The notes beneath the pieces are model-generated. The model made no database searches. It was not told the origin of the DNA and saw nothing but the letters and a program-made list of their open reading frames with translations. Positions 51,702-60,356 of a stretch of DNA of 64,000 bases are shown piece after piece. Source of the DNA: UBA3824 sp017541145 (lineage in GTDB: Bacteria > Bacteroidota > Bacteroidia > Bacteroidales > UBA3824); NCBI GenBank assembly GCA_947168365.1, contig CAMVLO010000013.1, positions 1-64,000 of the forward strand, read 5' to 3'. The position numbers were made by a program, and so were the translations under genes. Position 1 is the first letter of the stretch, and the number at the start of each line of letters is the position of its first letter.

Positions 51702-54410
51702 ATGCTAAGATATATAAAAATAACAATTGTCTTGATTATATTGCTAACTAATTGTGTATTAGGGCAAGACGTATACAAAACTAAAATCGGACTAAGAAGT
51801 ATTTACGAAAGGAACAACACAGAAAAAGCCATAAGTAAAGCTAAAGGGGATACTGCGATTCTCAATGAATATATGTTGAAAAATGAGAAAATATTACTCT
51901 ATAAAGAGCAGGATGATTGGAAAAAAATAAATTCATACAGTTACATTTACAAAATATACGGACAAATTGGCAACAAGGAAGGTCAAAACAGATGTGTTGA
52001 AAGAATAATTAGAATTGGGGAAAAATTAAACAATATGGATATTTACCTCACCTTGGTAATAATGCGTGCCGAAGAAGCAACTCGTCAACACGATATCAAC
52101 AAAAGTTTCCAAATTTATTTTGAAGCTGAAAAATATTTGTTGCAAAAAAAACACTATCAACAACAATTAGCGATAATTTATATAAAAATCAGTCAAAAAT
52201 ATAGCAAACAGTTGAATCAAAGTATGGAAATCCGTTACTTGATGAAAGCTGTGGAAATTGCAAGTCAAGTAGATAATATCGAACTTAAAGCAAAGGTTTT
52301 TTACGAAATAGCAAAATTTTATGTACGTGAAGAAGAGCCTGACAAATCGCTAAACTATCTCTATATTGCAAGAGAATATTTCATGCAACTCGACGATGAA
52401 AAAAATCTCGCAGGCTCAACCGTAATTTTAGCTACAATTTACAAGCAAAAAAATGAATTTCAAACAGCGATATTAGTGTTTGAAAAAGCGATAAGAATAC
52501 TCGAAAAATACAAATGCAATACTTATATAAGTAAGGCAAACACCGGAATCGGAGAATGTTACGAGGCTTTGGGTGACAACGAAAGTGCATTAGAATATTA
52601 TCAAAAGGCGTTGGAAAATTGTTTACAAAACGATGATATTCAAGAACTTGAAAACACTTGTATAAAACTTGGTATTTTCTATAACAAAATTGGAGAAAAA
52701 GAAAAAGCAAGAAATTTTCTCGAAGAAAGTTTCAAACTCGAAAAAAAATCACAAAGCTCGGTAGAAAACAGTTCGGAAGCTGCAAATTTGTTATCTAAAT
52801 TATACTATGAAAAAAAAGATTACAAAAAAGCATATTACAACGCCAGAAACGCTATAAATTATTACACCGAAGAAATTGACAAAAATTCCGGACAAGAAGT
52901 GGCTCGTACCGAAATGGAATATCTTAACAACAAAGAGCGTGAATACAACTATATGGTTGACCGTCAGCAAGAAGAAGCGTTGAAAAACAGCAAAAAGATG
53001 TTTATGATTTCAATCACATTAGGAAGTATTTCAATCTTATTATTTATTACAACATTAATTTTATACACAAAACAAATCAAGAAAAACAGACAAATAAATT
53101 CACAAAAAGACGAAATAGCAGCTCAAAACGAGGAACTTCAAGCCACAAAAGAAGAATTGTTGGAACAAACAATTGCTTTGGAAAAACGAAACGACGAATT
53201 GAAAAAATTATCACTTGTGGCGCGAGAAACCGACAACGCTATATTTATCACGAACTTAAACGGTACTATAATTTGGATAAACAAGGCATTGGCGGATTTA
53301 GTGGGTTGGGATTCAAATATCGATATCGAGGAAAAACATCTGAGTATTTTTGATGTATCCAAAAATCCAAATATCAAGAACTTATACGAGCAAGCTAAAT
53401 GTACAAAACATTCTGTATCATACACAACACAAACCATAAACAAAGAAAATCAAAATGTTTGGTTGAAAACTGACTTAACGCCGGTATTCAACGAACACAA
53501 TGAATTGTATCAATATATCTCATTGATTTCCAATATCACAAACTTGAAAAAGGCACAGGAAAAAATCGACGAGAAAAACAAAGAAATACAAGCTTCAATA
53601 AATTACGCGAAGAAAATTCAAGATTCAATAAAACCGATGCAAATTTTCTTGGAAACAGTTTTGCCGGAATTTTTTATAATAAATATGCCGAAAAGTACGG
53701 TCAGCGGCGATTTCTTTTGGGTTGATTATAAACGCGGTAGAACGATAATTGCCGTTGCGGACTGTACAGGACACGGAATTCCGGGCGGATTTATGTCGGT
53801 TTTAGGACAAGTAACTTTGTCGGATATTATTGCAAGTTTAGACGATTTCAATGCGTCTGACATCCTCAATCTTATGAGAATCAGAAATATAAAATTGCTG
53901 CATCAACGCGGCAAAATCGGTGAAACTCAGGACGGTATGGATTTGAGTTTGTGTATAATCGACAACAAAGAAAAAACATTGAATTATGCCGGAGCTTACT
54001 CTTTCACTTACATGGTAAGGGAAGGCGAACCAAACGCAGAGGAAATCAAACTTGAAGAAAAGCAAAGAATTCGAATAATGAAAAATGAAGAAACAAACAA
54101 TCATATAATTTATTTCAAACCGGACAGAATGCCAATTGGAATTCACTCAAAAGATGACATCCCGTTTAGAGATTTGAAAATAAAATTGAACAAAGGCGAC
54201 AAAATCTACATGACAACAGACGGAATGGGTGACCAATTTGGCGGACCGCATTACAAAAAATTGCACACCGCAAATGTTGAAAAAATGATTCTGTCTTTCA
54301 GCAACTTACCAATTAACGAACAAGAAAAGCAAATAAAAAATTATATCACAACTTGGAAAGGCGACAACGAACAAATGGACGATATCTTGATGATTGGTTT
54401 GAAAATTTAA
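51702..54410 (+). CDS. TPR-PAS-SpoIIE membrane phosphatase
   Basis: Membrane Ser/Thr phosphatase of 902 residues. A signal segment (KITIVLIILLTNCVLGQ) is followed by a periplasmic TPR solenoid (about 60-400; for example GIGECYEALGDNESALEYYQKALE), one membrane helix (ISITLGSISILLFITTLILYT, about 435-455), a coiled coil, a PAS domain (about 505-620; VARETDNAIFITNLNGTIIWIN) and a SpoIIE domain (SGDFFWVDY, VADCTGHGIPGGFMS, YMTTDGMGDQFGG, EQMDDILMIG). All metal-binding Asp are kept. It is a second, differently sensed phosphatase of the same output class as that at 30520-32541. No STAS or anti-sigma partner is adjacent. Confidence 0.9.
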   Translation: MLRYIKITIVLIILLTNCVLGQDVYKTKIGLRSIYERNNTEKAISKAKGDTAILNEYMLKNEKILLYKEQDDWKKINSYSYIYKIYGQIGNKEGQNRCVERIIRIGEKLNNMDIYLTLVIMRAEEATRQHDINKSFQIYFEAEKYLLQKKHYQQQLAIIYIKISQKYSKQLNQSMEIRYLMKAVEIASQVDNIELKAKVFYEIAKFYVREEEPDKSLNYLYIAREYFMQLDDEKNLAGSTVILATIYKQKNEFQTAILVFEKAIRILEKYKCNTYISKANTGIGECYEALGDNESALEYYQKALENCLQNDDIQELENTCIKLGIFYNKIGEKEKARNFLEESFKLEKKSQSSVENSSEAANLLSKLYYEKKDYKKAYYNARNAINYYTEEIDKNSGQEVARTEMEYLNNKEREYNYMVDRQQEEALKNSKKMFMISITLGSISILLFITTLILYTKQIKKNRQINSQKDEIAAQNEELQATKEELLEQTIALEKRNDELKKLSLVARETDNAIFITNLNGTIIWINKALADLVGWDSNIDIEEKHLSIFDVSKNPNIKNLYEQAKCTKHSVSYTTQTINKENQNVWLKTDLTPVFNEHNELYQYISLISNITNLKKAQEKIDEKNKEIQASINYAKKIQDSIKPMQIFLETVLPEFFIINMPKSTVSGDFFWVDYKRGRTIIAVADCTGHGIPGGFMSVLGQVTLSDIIASLDDFNASDILNLMRIRNIKLLHQRGKIGETQDGMDLSLCIIDNKEKTLNYAGAYSFTYMVREGEPNAEEIKLEEKQRIRIMKNEETNNHIIYFKPDRMPIGIHSKDDIPFRDLKIKLNKGDKIYMTTDGMGDQFGGPHYKKLHTANVEKMILSFSNLPINEQEKQIKNYITTWKGDNEQMDDILMIGLKI

Positions 54411-54462
54411 AAAATAATGTTTTAATAAAATTTAAAAATTAGGCAAAAACAAATAAAAAAAC

Positions 54463-54470
54463 TAAATTTG
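54463..54470 (+). promoter_or_regulatory. -7 box of the 54499 operon
   Basis: TAAATTTG matches TAnnTTTG, 28 bases before ATG 54499; it probably serves the membrane protein, recR and the small gene. Confidence 0.55.
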
Positions 54471-54498
54471 CACGTAAAATAATTTTTTTTAGAAATAA

Positions 54499-55257
54499 AT
54501 GGAAAAAACAGAATGGGTTTTCGGAGAAATCTTAATCCAGGAACCAATGACTGCCTTAACAGATTTAATCATCACAACTGTTTGTCTTATAGGTTTTTAC
54601 AAGTTATATAATTTGTCACGACAAAACGACGGATACATGAAAAATTTCGCGTATTTTGTATTATTCATGGGATTGGGAACGCTGTTCGCTGCAATATTGA
54701 CTCACGCATTCGATTACGTTTTCAACCCGGAACAATTAACAAAAGCAGAAATCAAGGAACTAAACTGGAAAAACAAATTTCAGATAAATCTTCATAATCT
54801 TCCGAATTGGGTTTTCAACGTAATATCTACAACACTTTTTGAAATAAGTGTAATACAAAGAGCGAAATATTATCTAAAAAACTACAATTTTTCAATAATA
54901 AAATGGTTTGTCGTAATAGAATCTACGATAATTTCAATATTATTGATGTACAATTTGAGTTACGATATTGCATCAATTCATATCGGCATAGCACTTTTTG
55001 TGGTATCGATGCCGTTACAAGTAAAAATTTACAAAAAATACAAAGCTCCGGATGCTAAACTTCTGATAATCGGTTCGTTGATTATGTTGATTGTAGTTCC
55101 GGTAATGATTACAAAATTTGAAATTACTAAATGGTTCAATTTCAACGATATATCTCACGTTGTAATTGCTACAACGATGTATCTTTTTTACCTCGCAGGA
55201 CTAAATTTCTACGATAACAAACTAAACGAAGAATTATCGGCAAAAAGGATACACTAA
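54499..55257 (+). CDS. Multi-pass membrane protein, DUF6962-like
   Basis: Integral membrane protein of 252 residues with about seven hydrophobic helices (for example TDLIITTVCLIGFYKLY, FVLFMGLGTLFAAILTHAFDYVF and VVIESTIISILLMYNL). The opening EPMTALTDLIIT, a Gly-rich second helix with LTHAFDY, and IHIGIALFVVSMPLQVKIY resemble the DUF6962 group of Bacteroidota, but this is from memory and uncertain. No catalytic motif is seen; the conserved His residues (ILTHAF, NLHNLP) could bind metal. It precedes recR by 22 bases. Confidence 0.55.
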   Translation: MEKTEWVFGEILIQEPMTALTDLIITTVCLIGFYKLYNLSRQNDGYMKNFAYFVLFMGLGTLFAAILTHAFDYVFNPEQLTKAEIKELNWKNKFQINLHNLPNWVFNVISTTLFEISVIQRAKYYLKNYNFSIIKWFVVIESTIISILLMYNLSYDIASIHIGIALFVVSMPLQVKIYKKYKAPDAKLLIIGSLIMLIVVPVMITKFEITKWFNFNDISHVVIATTMYLFYLAGLNFYDNKLNEELSAKRIH

Positions 55258-55279
55258 ACTATATACAAAAAAACTGAAA

Positions 55280-55891
55280 ATGGAATATATTCCTTCAAAA
55301 TTATTGTCAGATGCAGTTGACCAATTTTCAAGATTACCGGGAATTGGCAAAAAAACGGCATTAAGACTTGTACTTGATATTATAAAACGTGACGAAAAAA
55401 CTGTAAATAATTTCGCCAATTCAATAACAACACTGAAAGCCAAAATTCACAACTGCGTGATTTGCGGAAATCTTTCAGACGAAGAAACTTGTACAATTTG
55501 CGCCAATCCGAAACGCGATCACGGTATGATTTGCGTGGTGGAAAATATTCGCGATGTAATTGCGATAGAACAAACGGGAACATATCACGGCACATATCAC
55601 ATCTTGGGCGGATTGATTTCTCCGATAGACGGAATCGGTCCCAACGAATTAAATATCCAACAGTTACAAAAACGTGTTGATGAAAATGAAGTTCACGAAC
55701 TGATTTTTGCACTGAGTGCCAACATGGAAGGCGATACCACATGTTTTTATTTGAGCAGATTATTTAGAAGCAAAGTACAGAAAATCAGTCAGATAGCACG
55801 CGGAGTAGCGTTTGGCGGCGATTTGGAATATACCGACGAGGTTACATTGGCAAGATCTCTGGAATCTCGTACATTATATAGCAACGAATAA
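55280..55891 (+). CDS. recR: Recombination protein RecR
   Basis: Cytoplasmic DNA-repair protein of 203 residues that loads RecA with RecO and RecF. The N-terminal helix-hairpin-helix (DQFSRLPGIGKKTALRLVLD) is followed by the zinc finger (CVICGNLSDEETCTIC, all four Cys) and a Toprim domain (ICVVENIRDVIAIEQTGTYHGTYHILGG). It ends with VAFGGDLEYTDEVTLARSLESR. Usual length. Linked to the upstream membrane protein (22 bases) and to the small gene after it (17 bases). Confidence 0.96.
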   Translation: MEYIPSKLLSDAVDQFSRLPGIGKKTALRLVLDIIKRDEKTVNNFANSITTLKAKIHNCVICGNLSDEETCTICANPKRDHGMICVVENIRDVIAIEQTGTYHGTYHILGGLISPIDGIGPNELNIQQLQKRVDENEVHELIFALSANMEGDTTCFYLSRLFRSKVQKISQIARGVAFGGDLEYTDEVTLARSLESRTLYSNE

Positions 55892-55908
55892 ACATAAATC
55901 TAAACAAA

Positions 55909-56244
55909 ATGAAAAGTCCAAGCAGCTATAAATTCAACATCTCAGAAAAAAACATCCAAATTGTAGACTCGTACAAAGTAAAAGACGAAAGAGAAATGAA
56001 AGTGATACTAAATTACTTACGAGCAAAACGTAAATGTAAAAAAGATGTTTTGGAACAACGCTCAGAAAAAAGTCTGATTACAGAATGGAGAGCACACAAT
56101 TTCTTATACTTTTTTCATATTTTTCGCAACAGAACTAATAATGTTGATTTAGATACATACAAAAGCAACAAAACTTACATGATTTTTTACCATATCATGA
56201 GTTTTTGTTATACATTTATCAAACCGTTTTACAATTGCAAATAG
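55909..56244 (+). CDS. Small hypothetical protein (WRAHN motif)
   Basis: Basic protein of 111 residues with no signal peptide. Features: an N-terminal PSSYKFNISEKNIQIVDSYKVKDEREMKVILNYL segment, a basic stretch (RAKRKCKKDVLEQRS) and the core LITEWRAHNFLYFFHIFRNRTNNVDL, ending in a hydrophobic aromatic run (IFYHIMSFCYTFIKPFYNC). The W-x-A-H-N-x-L-Y pattern is one I associate with small conserved proteins of unknown role, but I cannot name a family. Regular codon use and position 17 bases after recR support a real gene. It converges on ptb with 5 bases between stops. Confidence 0.5.
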   Translation: MKSPSSYKFNISEKNIQIVDSYKVKDEREMKVILNYLRAKRKCKKDVLEQRSEKSLITEWRAHNFLYFFHIFRNRTNNVDLDTYKSNKTYMIFYHIMSFCYTFIKPFYNCK

Positions 56245-56249
56245 TAAAA

Positions 56250-57149
56250 TTATTTTTTACAAACAATTGCCAACAAAATTGAATAATACTTTGACAAAAT
56301 ACTGTCAGCTCTGGAAGTAATTACGACCGGAGCTTTTGTACCTGAAAGTACAGACGCCAAAGTAGAATTAGCAATTTTTGTATTAGCTTTATAAAAAGCA
56401 TTACCCGCCTCAATATTTGGGAAAATCAAACAATCGGCATCTCCGTGAATTGAACCCTTAACAGACTTGATATCAGCCGCTTCCACATCAATAGCGACAT
56501 CCAAACCCAAAGGACCGTCAGCGATACAATCGAGTTGACCGCGTTCACTCATTTTTGAAATAATTGCTGCATCTTGACCGGCTGTTATCGCATTGGAAAT
56601 CAATTCTGTAGCAGCAATTATAGCTACTTTAGGATTATTGTTACCCAAAATTCTCGCCATTTTTACCAACGAATTCAAGATATTGATTTTCTGTTGCAAA
56701 TCGGGATTTGGCAAAACAGCAGAATCACCAAAAATCAAAAGTCTGTTGAGATTCGGATTTTCCAAAACGCCGACGTGACTGATTGTACTGCCAAGTTGCA
56801 ACAAACCGGTAGTGCGGTTGATAACGGCTTTCAAATATTTTTCAGAACTAATTAAGCCCTTCATCAAAATCGAGGCCTCTCCTACTGAAACTTTGCGAGT
56901 TGCAGTTTCAAGAGCGGCATCATCACTTGCGATGTCAAAAATTTCGTAATTGGACAAACAAATACCATACTGAGCAGCAACCGCACTGATTTTGCGTGCG
57001 TCACCATTCAGAACTACATCCACAAATCCCTGACTGCGAGCCCTTTCCACAGCCAAAAGTGTATGCGAATCGTAAGGACAAGCTACTGACAATTTTTGTT
57101 TGCCAACAGACTTGGCTTCAGAAACCAATTGCTCAAGTTTTGTAATCAT
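56250..57149 (-). CDS. ptb: Phosphate butyryltransferase-like enzyme
   Basis: Cytoplasmic acyl-CoA:phosphate acyltransferase that in butyrate producers exchanges CoA for phosphate on butyryl-CoA. PTA/PTB fold signs: KLSVACPYDSHTLLAVERARSQGF, ILMKGLISSEKYLKAVINRTTGLL, ISHVGVL, VAIIAATE and the ADCLIFPNIEAGNAFYKA region. It is shorter than acetate-type Pta and closer to Ptb. ATG 57149 is preferred over 57176 because two exact -7 boxes (57153-57160, 57174-57181) lie upstream, the second placing the RNA start about 57167, between the two ATGs. The partner butyrate kinase is not adjacent. It could act on acetyl-, propionyl- or branched acyl-CoA instead. Confidence 0.82.
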   Translation of the reverse strand: MITKLEQLVSEAKSVGKQKLSVACPYDSHTLLAVERARSQGFVDVVLNGDARKISAVAAQYGICLSNYEIFDIASDDAALETATRKVSVGEASILMKGLISSEKYLKAVINRTTGLLQLGSTISHVGVLENPNLNRLLIFGDSAVLPNPDLQQKINILNSLVKMARILGNNNPKVAIIAATELISNAITAGQDAAIISKMSERGQLDCIADGPLGLDVAIDVEAADIKSVKGSIHGDADCLIFPNIEAGNAFYKANTKIANSTLASVLSGTKAPVVITSRADSILSKYYSILLAIVCKK

Positions 57150-57173
57150 AGGCAAAAATATTAATTCAAGCTG

Positions 57174-57181
57174 CAAAAATA
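57174..57181 (-). promoter_or_regulatory. -7 box of ptb
   Basis: CAAAAATA reads TATTTTTG on the minus strand; it rules out the upstream ATG at 57176. A second copy at 57153-57160 is too close to the start to be used. Confidence 0.5.
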
Positions 57182-57237
57182 ATCATAATTCTGAAGTTTC
57201 GGTATAAATTATGTTTTTTTTATTTGCAGAATATATA

Positions 57238-57245
57238 TACATTTG
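57238..57245 (+). promoter_or_regulatory. -7 box of the GlsB-like / subtilase unit
   Basis: TACATTTG matches TAnnTTTG exactly. It lies downstream of the ATG at 57224, so translation must start at ATG 57272. Confidence 0.55.
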
Positions 57246-57271
57246 CATTAGAAAAACAAAATAGAAAAAAT

Positions 57272-57541
57272 ATGGTACCTTTAGAAGAAATGGAGCATCC
57301 GGTATTATTCGTAATACTGGGTTTGTTGGCGGGCTATGTAGCAGCACGTCTCATGACCAAAAATGAAAAAGGTTTTGGTCTGATAGCCAACATGGTAGTT
57401 GGCGTATTAGGAGCATTGTTGGCAGGATGGCTCTGTCCAAAAATCGGCATCACTTTTACAGATGCGTGGTACGGACTTTTCCTACAAGCCCTAATAGGAG
57501 CAATTGTAATTTTAGCAGTACTTAACTTTTTAAGAAAATGA
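57272..57541 (+). CDS. GlsB/YeaQ/YmgE family small membrane protein
   Basis: Inner-membrane protein of 89 residues with three Gly-rich helices (VLFVILGLLAGYVAARLM, IANMVVGVLGALLAGWLC and FLQALIGAIVILAVLNFL). The GFGLIANMVVGVLGALLAGW motif is the transglycosylase-associated / GlsB signature. A longer frame from 57224 exists but its start precedes the promoter box. The stop overlaps the subtilase start by four bases (ATGA), so the two are translationally coupled, an unusual pairing. The family is linked to stress; molecular role unclear. Confidence 0.8.
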   Translation: MVPLEEMEHPVLFVILGLLAGYVAARLMTKNEKGFGLIANMVVGVLGALLAGWLCPKIGITFTDAWYGLFLQALIGAIVILAVLNFLRK

Positions 57542-58944
57542 AAAACTTAGGTAAAATTATATTGGCAACAGCATTAGCTGCTTGCACATTTTCAAATCAA
57601 TCTTTTGCACAATACAAAGTATATCCGGGAAAATACGCAGTAAAATTTACTGACAAAAACAATTCTCCTTACAGTTTGGAACGTCCGAACGAGTTTTTGA
57701 CACAAAAATCGTTGGATCGTCGTGCAAAATTCGGTATTAAACTGAACGACAGCGATTTACCTGTAAATCCTCAGTATGTAGATTCACTGAAAAGCTTGGG
57801 TTTTAAGATTCAAGGAACAAGTAAATGGCTAAATTGTGCCGTTGTAATTTGCGATTCTACAGATGTAGAAAAGTTGAAAAATCTTAGTTTTGTTGACTAC
57901 GATTATGTTTGGCGCCAAAAAATAGAAAACGCACCAAAGAACCGCGAAGAAATCAAACGTCCGAAAATCAGTAAAAAAAGTCTTGACAAAACCATAAAAC
58001 TTGATTACGGAAACGGACTCAATCAAGCACAAATGCTTAATATACAAGTGCTTCATAATTTGGGTTACAAAGGCGAAGGCATGGTAGCAGCAATCTTTGA
58101 CGCCGGATTTTACAAAGTTCCGGAATGGGAAAGTTTTCAACAAATGATAAAAGACGGTCACATCCTCGGAACAAGAGATTTCGCAAATTTTGGAACTGAA
58201 GTTTATAATGCTGACAATCACGGTATGAACGTATTGTCTTGTATAACAGGCAACAAGCCGGGAAAACTTATCGGAACAGCACCGGAAACTCAAGTTTATT
58301 TGTTCAGAACAGAAATTAGTTCGTCAGAAAATATCATCGAAGAATTTTTGTGGGCATTTGCCGCAGAAGTATCTGACAGTCTGGGAGTTGATTTGATTCA
58401 CAGCAGTCTTGGATATTACAAATTTGATGATACGGACAAATCATACAAATATTCAGAAATGGACGGCAACACTGCAATTAGCTCAATAGCAGCAGATTGC
58501 GCAGTTTCAAAAGGAATATTTGTAACAATCAGTGCCGGCAACGAGGGCAACGATCCTTGGCATTATATCACTTCGCCAGCCGATGCTGACAGCGTATTGT
58601 CAGTAGGCGCAGTTGACAAGGACAGAAATCTCGCATATTTCAGTTCACGCGGTCCGTCTTACGACAACAGAGTAAAACCGGATGTTTGTGCCAAAGGTCT
58701 GTCAGCCGCAGTACAAGGCACTTCAAACCACATCACACAAGCGAGCGGAACTTCATTTGCAGGTCCGATTATGGCCGGAGCTTGCATTTGTTTGCTTCAG
58801 GCACATCCAAAAGCACCGATTATGACTGTAATGAAAGCTGTAAAAGCTGCCGGTTCTCAATACGACCATCCGGACAATGATTACGGTTACGGAATTCCTG
58901 ATTTTGAAATTGCTCACAAAATTCTAATCAAAGAAGGATACTAA
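57538..58944 (+). CDS. Subtilisin-family (S8) serine protease
   Basis: Exported protease of 468 residues (signal KNLGKIILATALAACTFSNQSFAQ). A prodomain (about 25-150) is followed by the S8 catalytic triad in order: Asp in AAIFDAGFYKVPEW, His in DNHGMNVLSCITG, Ser in QASGTSFAGPIMAGA. An oxyanion Asn appears in ISAGNEGND. The Asp is followed by A-G-F instead of the usual S/T-G, as in the Bacteroidota T9SS-type subtilases, but no T9SS sorting domain follows; the protein ends right after the catalytic domain (IAHKILIKEGY). It is therefore probably periplasmic or truncated. Coupled to the GlsB-like gene. Terminator at 58979-59017. Confidence 0.92.
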   Translation: MKNLGKIILATALAACTFSNQSFAQYKVYPGKYAVKFTDKNNSPYSLERPNEFLTQKSLDRRAKFGIKLNDSDLPVNPQYVDSLKSLGFKIQGTSKWLNCAVVICDSTDVEKLKNLSFVDYDYVWRQKIENAPKNREEIKRPKISKKSLDKTIKLDYGNGLNQAQMLNIQVLHNLGYKGEGMVAAIFDAGFYKVPEWESFQQMIKDGHILGTRDFANFGTEVYNADNHGMNVLSCITGNKPGKLIGTAPETQVYLFRTEISSSENIIEEFLWAFAAEVSDSLGVDLIHSSLGYYKFDDTDKSYKYSEMDGNTAISSIAADCAVSKGIFVTISAGNEGNDPWHYITSPADADSVLSVGAVDKDRNLAYFSSRGPSYDNRVKPDVCAKGLSAAVQGTSNHITQASGTSFAGPIMAGACICLLQAHPKAPIMTVMKAVKAAGSQYDHPDNDYGYGIPDFEIAHKILIKEGY

Positions 58945-58978
58945 AATATATTTTTTTTAACATATTTTTCAAACTAAA

Positions 58979-59027
58979 TGAACGAATACAATGAAAAAAT
59001 GTAATTGTATTCGTTCAATTTATTTTT
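58979..59027 (+). terminator. Terminator of the subtilase unit
   Basis: A perfect 14-bp stem (58979-58992 with 59004-59017) followed by a T-rich tail. Confidence 0.85.
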
Positions 59028-59050
59028 AGACAAAAATTCCAAAAACAATC

Positions 59051-60343
59051 ATGAACTTAACCTACAAAGAAGCAGAAAAATTCTTGTTTGAACAATTGCC
59101 GGTATTTGAGCGAACCGGTGGCGATGCGTACAAACCGGGACTTGACACAAGCAATTCGTTGGACAGATTTTTCTGTTACCCACACAAAAATTACAAAACA
59201 ATACATATCGCAGGTACCAACGGCAAAGGTTCAGTGTCAAATTTTCTTGCATCGATACTTCAAGAAGCCGGCTACAAAACCGGATTATTTACTTCGCCAC
59301 ATATCCTTGATTTTAAAGAGCGAATAAGAGTAAACGGTAAAAAAATCGAAGAAGATTATGTAAAAGATTTTGTTAACAAATACGCTGACAAATTTTTACC
59401 GATGCATCCGAGTTTTTTTGAACTGACATCAACAATGGCATTTCAATATTTCAAAGAGCAAAAAGTAGATGTAGCAGTAATTGAAGTAGGAATGGGCGGA
59501 CGATTGGATTCTACAAATATTATTACGCCGATAATCAGCACGATAACCAACATCGCACTCGACCACTGTCAGTTTTTGGGAAACACATTGAAAGACATCG
59601 CACGCGAAAAAGCCGGAATAATAAAACGTGGAGTTCCGGTTGTAATCGGAGAAAGCGACACTCATACAAATTCTGTTTTTTTGGACAAAGCATCAGAAAT
59701 GGAATCGCCTATAATATTGGCATCCAACAAGATGCAAGCCACAATGGGAGGAACAACCGAAGACGGAAAACAAATTTTCAACGTCTTTAAATGCGGAACT
59801 CCTTACCTATCCGGAATCAAAAGCGGTCAAATCGGTAATTATCAACAAAAAAATATAGTAACAACTCTTGCAACTATAGAACAACTGCAAAAACAACTGG
59901 AAATTTCTACACAAAATATTTACGACGGATTTGAAAATGTTAACAAAAATACCGGTTTCTACGGAAGATGGCAAATTATAAGCAACAATCCGTTAACTGT
60001 TTGCGACACAGGACACAATCCTGCCGGTTTCGAGTATACTGTAAATCAAATTAAAAATCAAACCTACAAAACATTACGAATTGTAATAGGATTTGTAAAA
60101 GATAAAGACGTAACCACAATTTTGAAGATGTTACCGAAAAATGCGAAATACTATTTCTGCAATGCGGATTCAAAACGAGCTTTGCCGGCTGCAAACCTTA
60201 TGAACATGGCCGCAGAATTTGGACTTCAAGGCGACGTCTACAACACTGTAAAAGAAGCATTTAACACTGCCAAAAAGGATGCTGAAAAAGAAGATTTTAT
60301 ATTTCTCGGCGGCAGCAATTATGTAGTAGCGGAGGCTTTGTAA
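59051..60343 (+). CDS. folC: Folylpolyglutamate / dihydrofolate synthase
   Basis: Cytoplasmic ligase that adds glutamate to dihydropteroate and folates. P-loop IAGTNGKGSVSNFLASILQEAGYKTGLFTSPH (about 56-90), DVAVIEVGMGGRLDSTNII, the KAGIIKRGVPVVIGE strand and C-terminal CDTGHNPAGFEYTVNQI are standard Mur-ligase-type motifs. Length 430 is typical. It is followed 13 bases later by rlmD on the opposite strand. Confidence 0.95.
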   Translation: MNLTYKEAEKFLFEQLPVFERTGGDAYKPGLDTSNSLDRFFCYPHKNYKTIHIAGTNGKGSVSNFLASILQEAGYKTGLFTSPHILDFKERIRVNGKKIEEDYVKDFVNKYADKFLPMHPSFFELTSTMAFQYFKEQKVDVAVIEVGMGGRLDSTNIITPIISTITNIALDHCQFLGNTLKDIAREKAGIIKRGVPVVIGESDTHTNSVFLDKASEMESPIILASNKMQATMGGTTEDGKQIFNVFKCGTPYLSGIKSGQIGNYQQKNIVTTLATIEQLQKQLEISTQNIYDGFENVNKNTGFYGRWQIISNNPLTVCDTGHNPAGFEYTVNQIKNQTYKTLRIVIGFVKDKDVTTILKMLPKNAKYYFCNADSKRALPAANLMNMAAEFGLQGDVYNTVKEAFNTAKKDAEKEDFIFLGGSNYVVAEAL

Positions 60344-60356
60344 AAAAACTCCGTTA

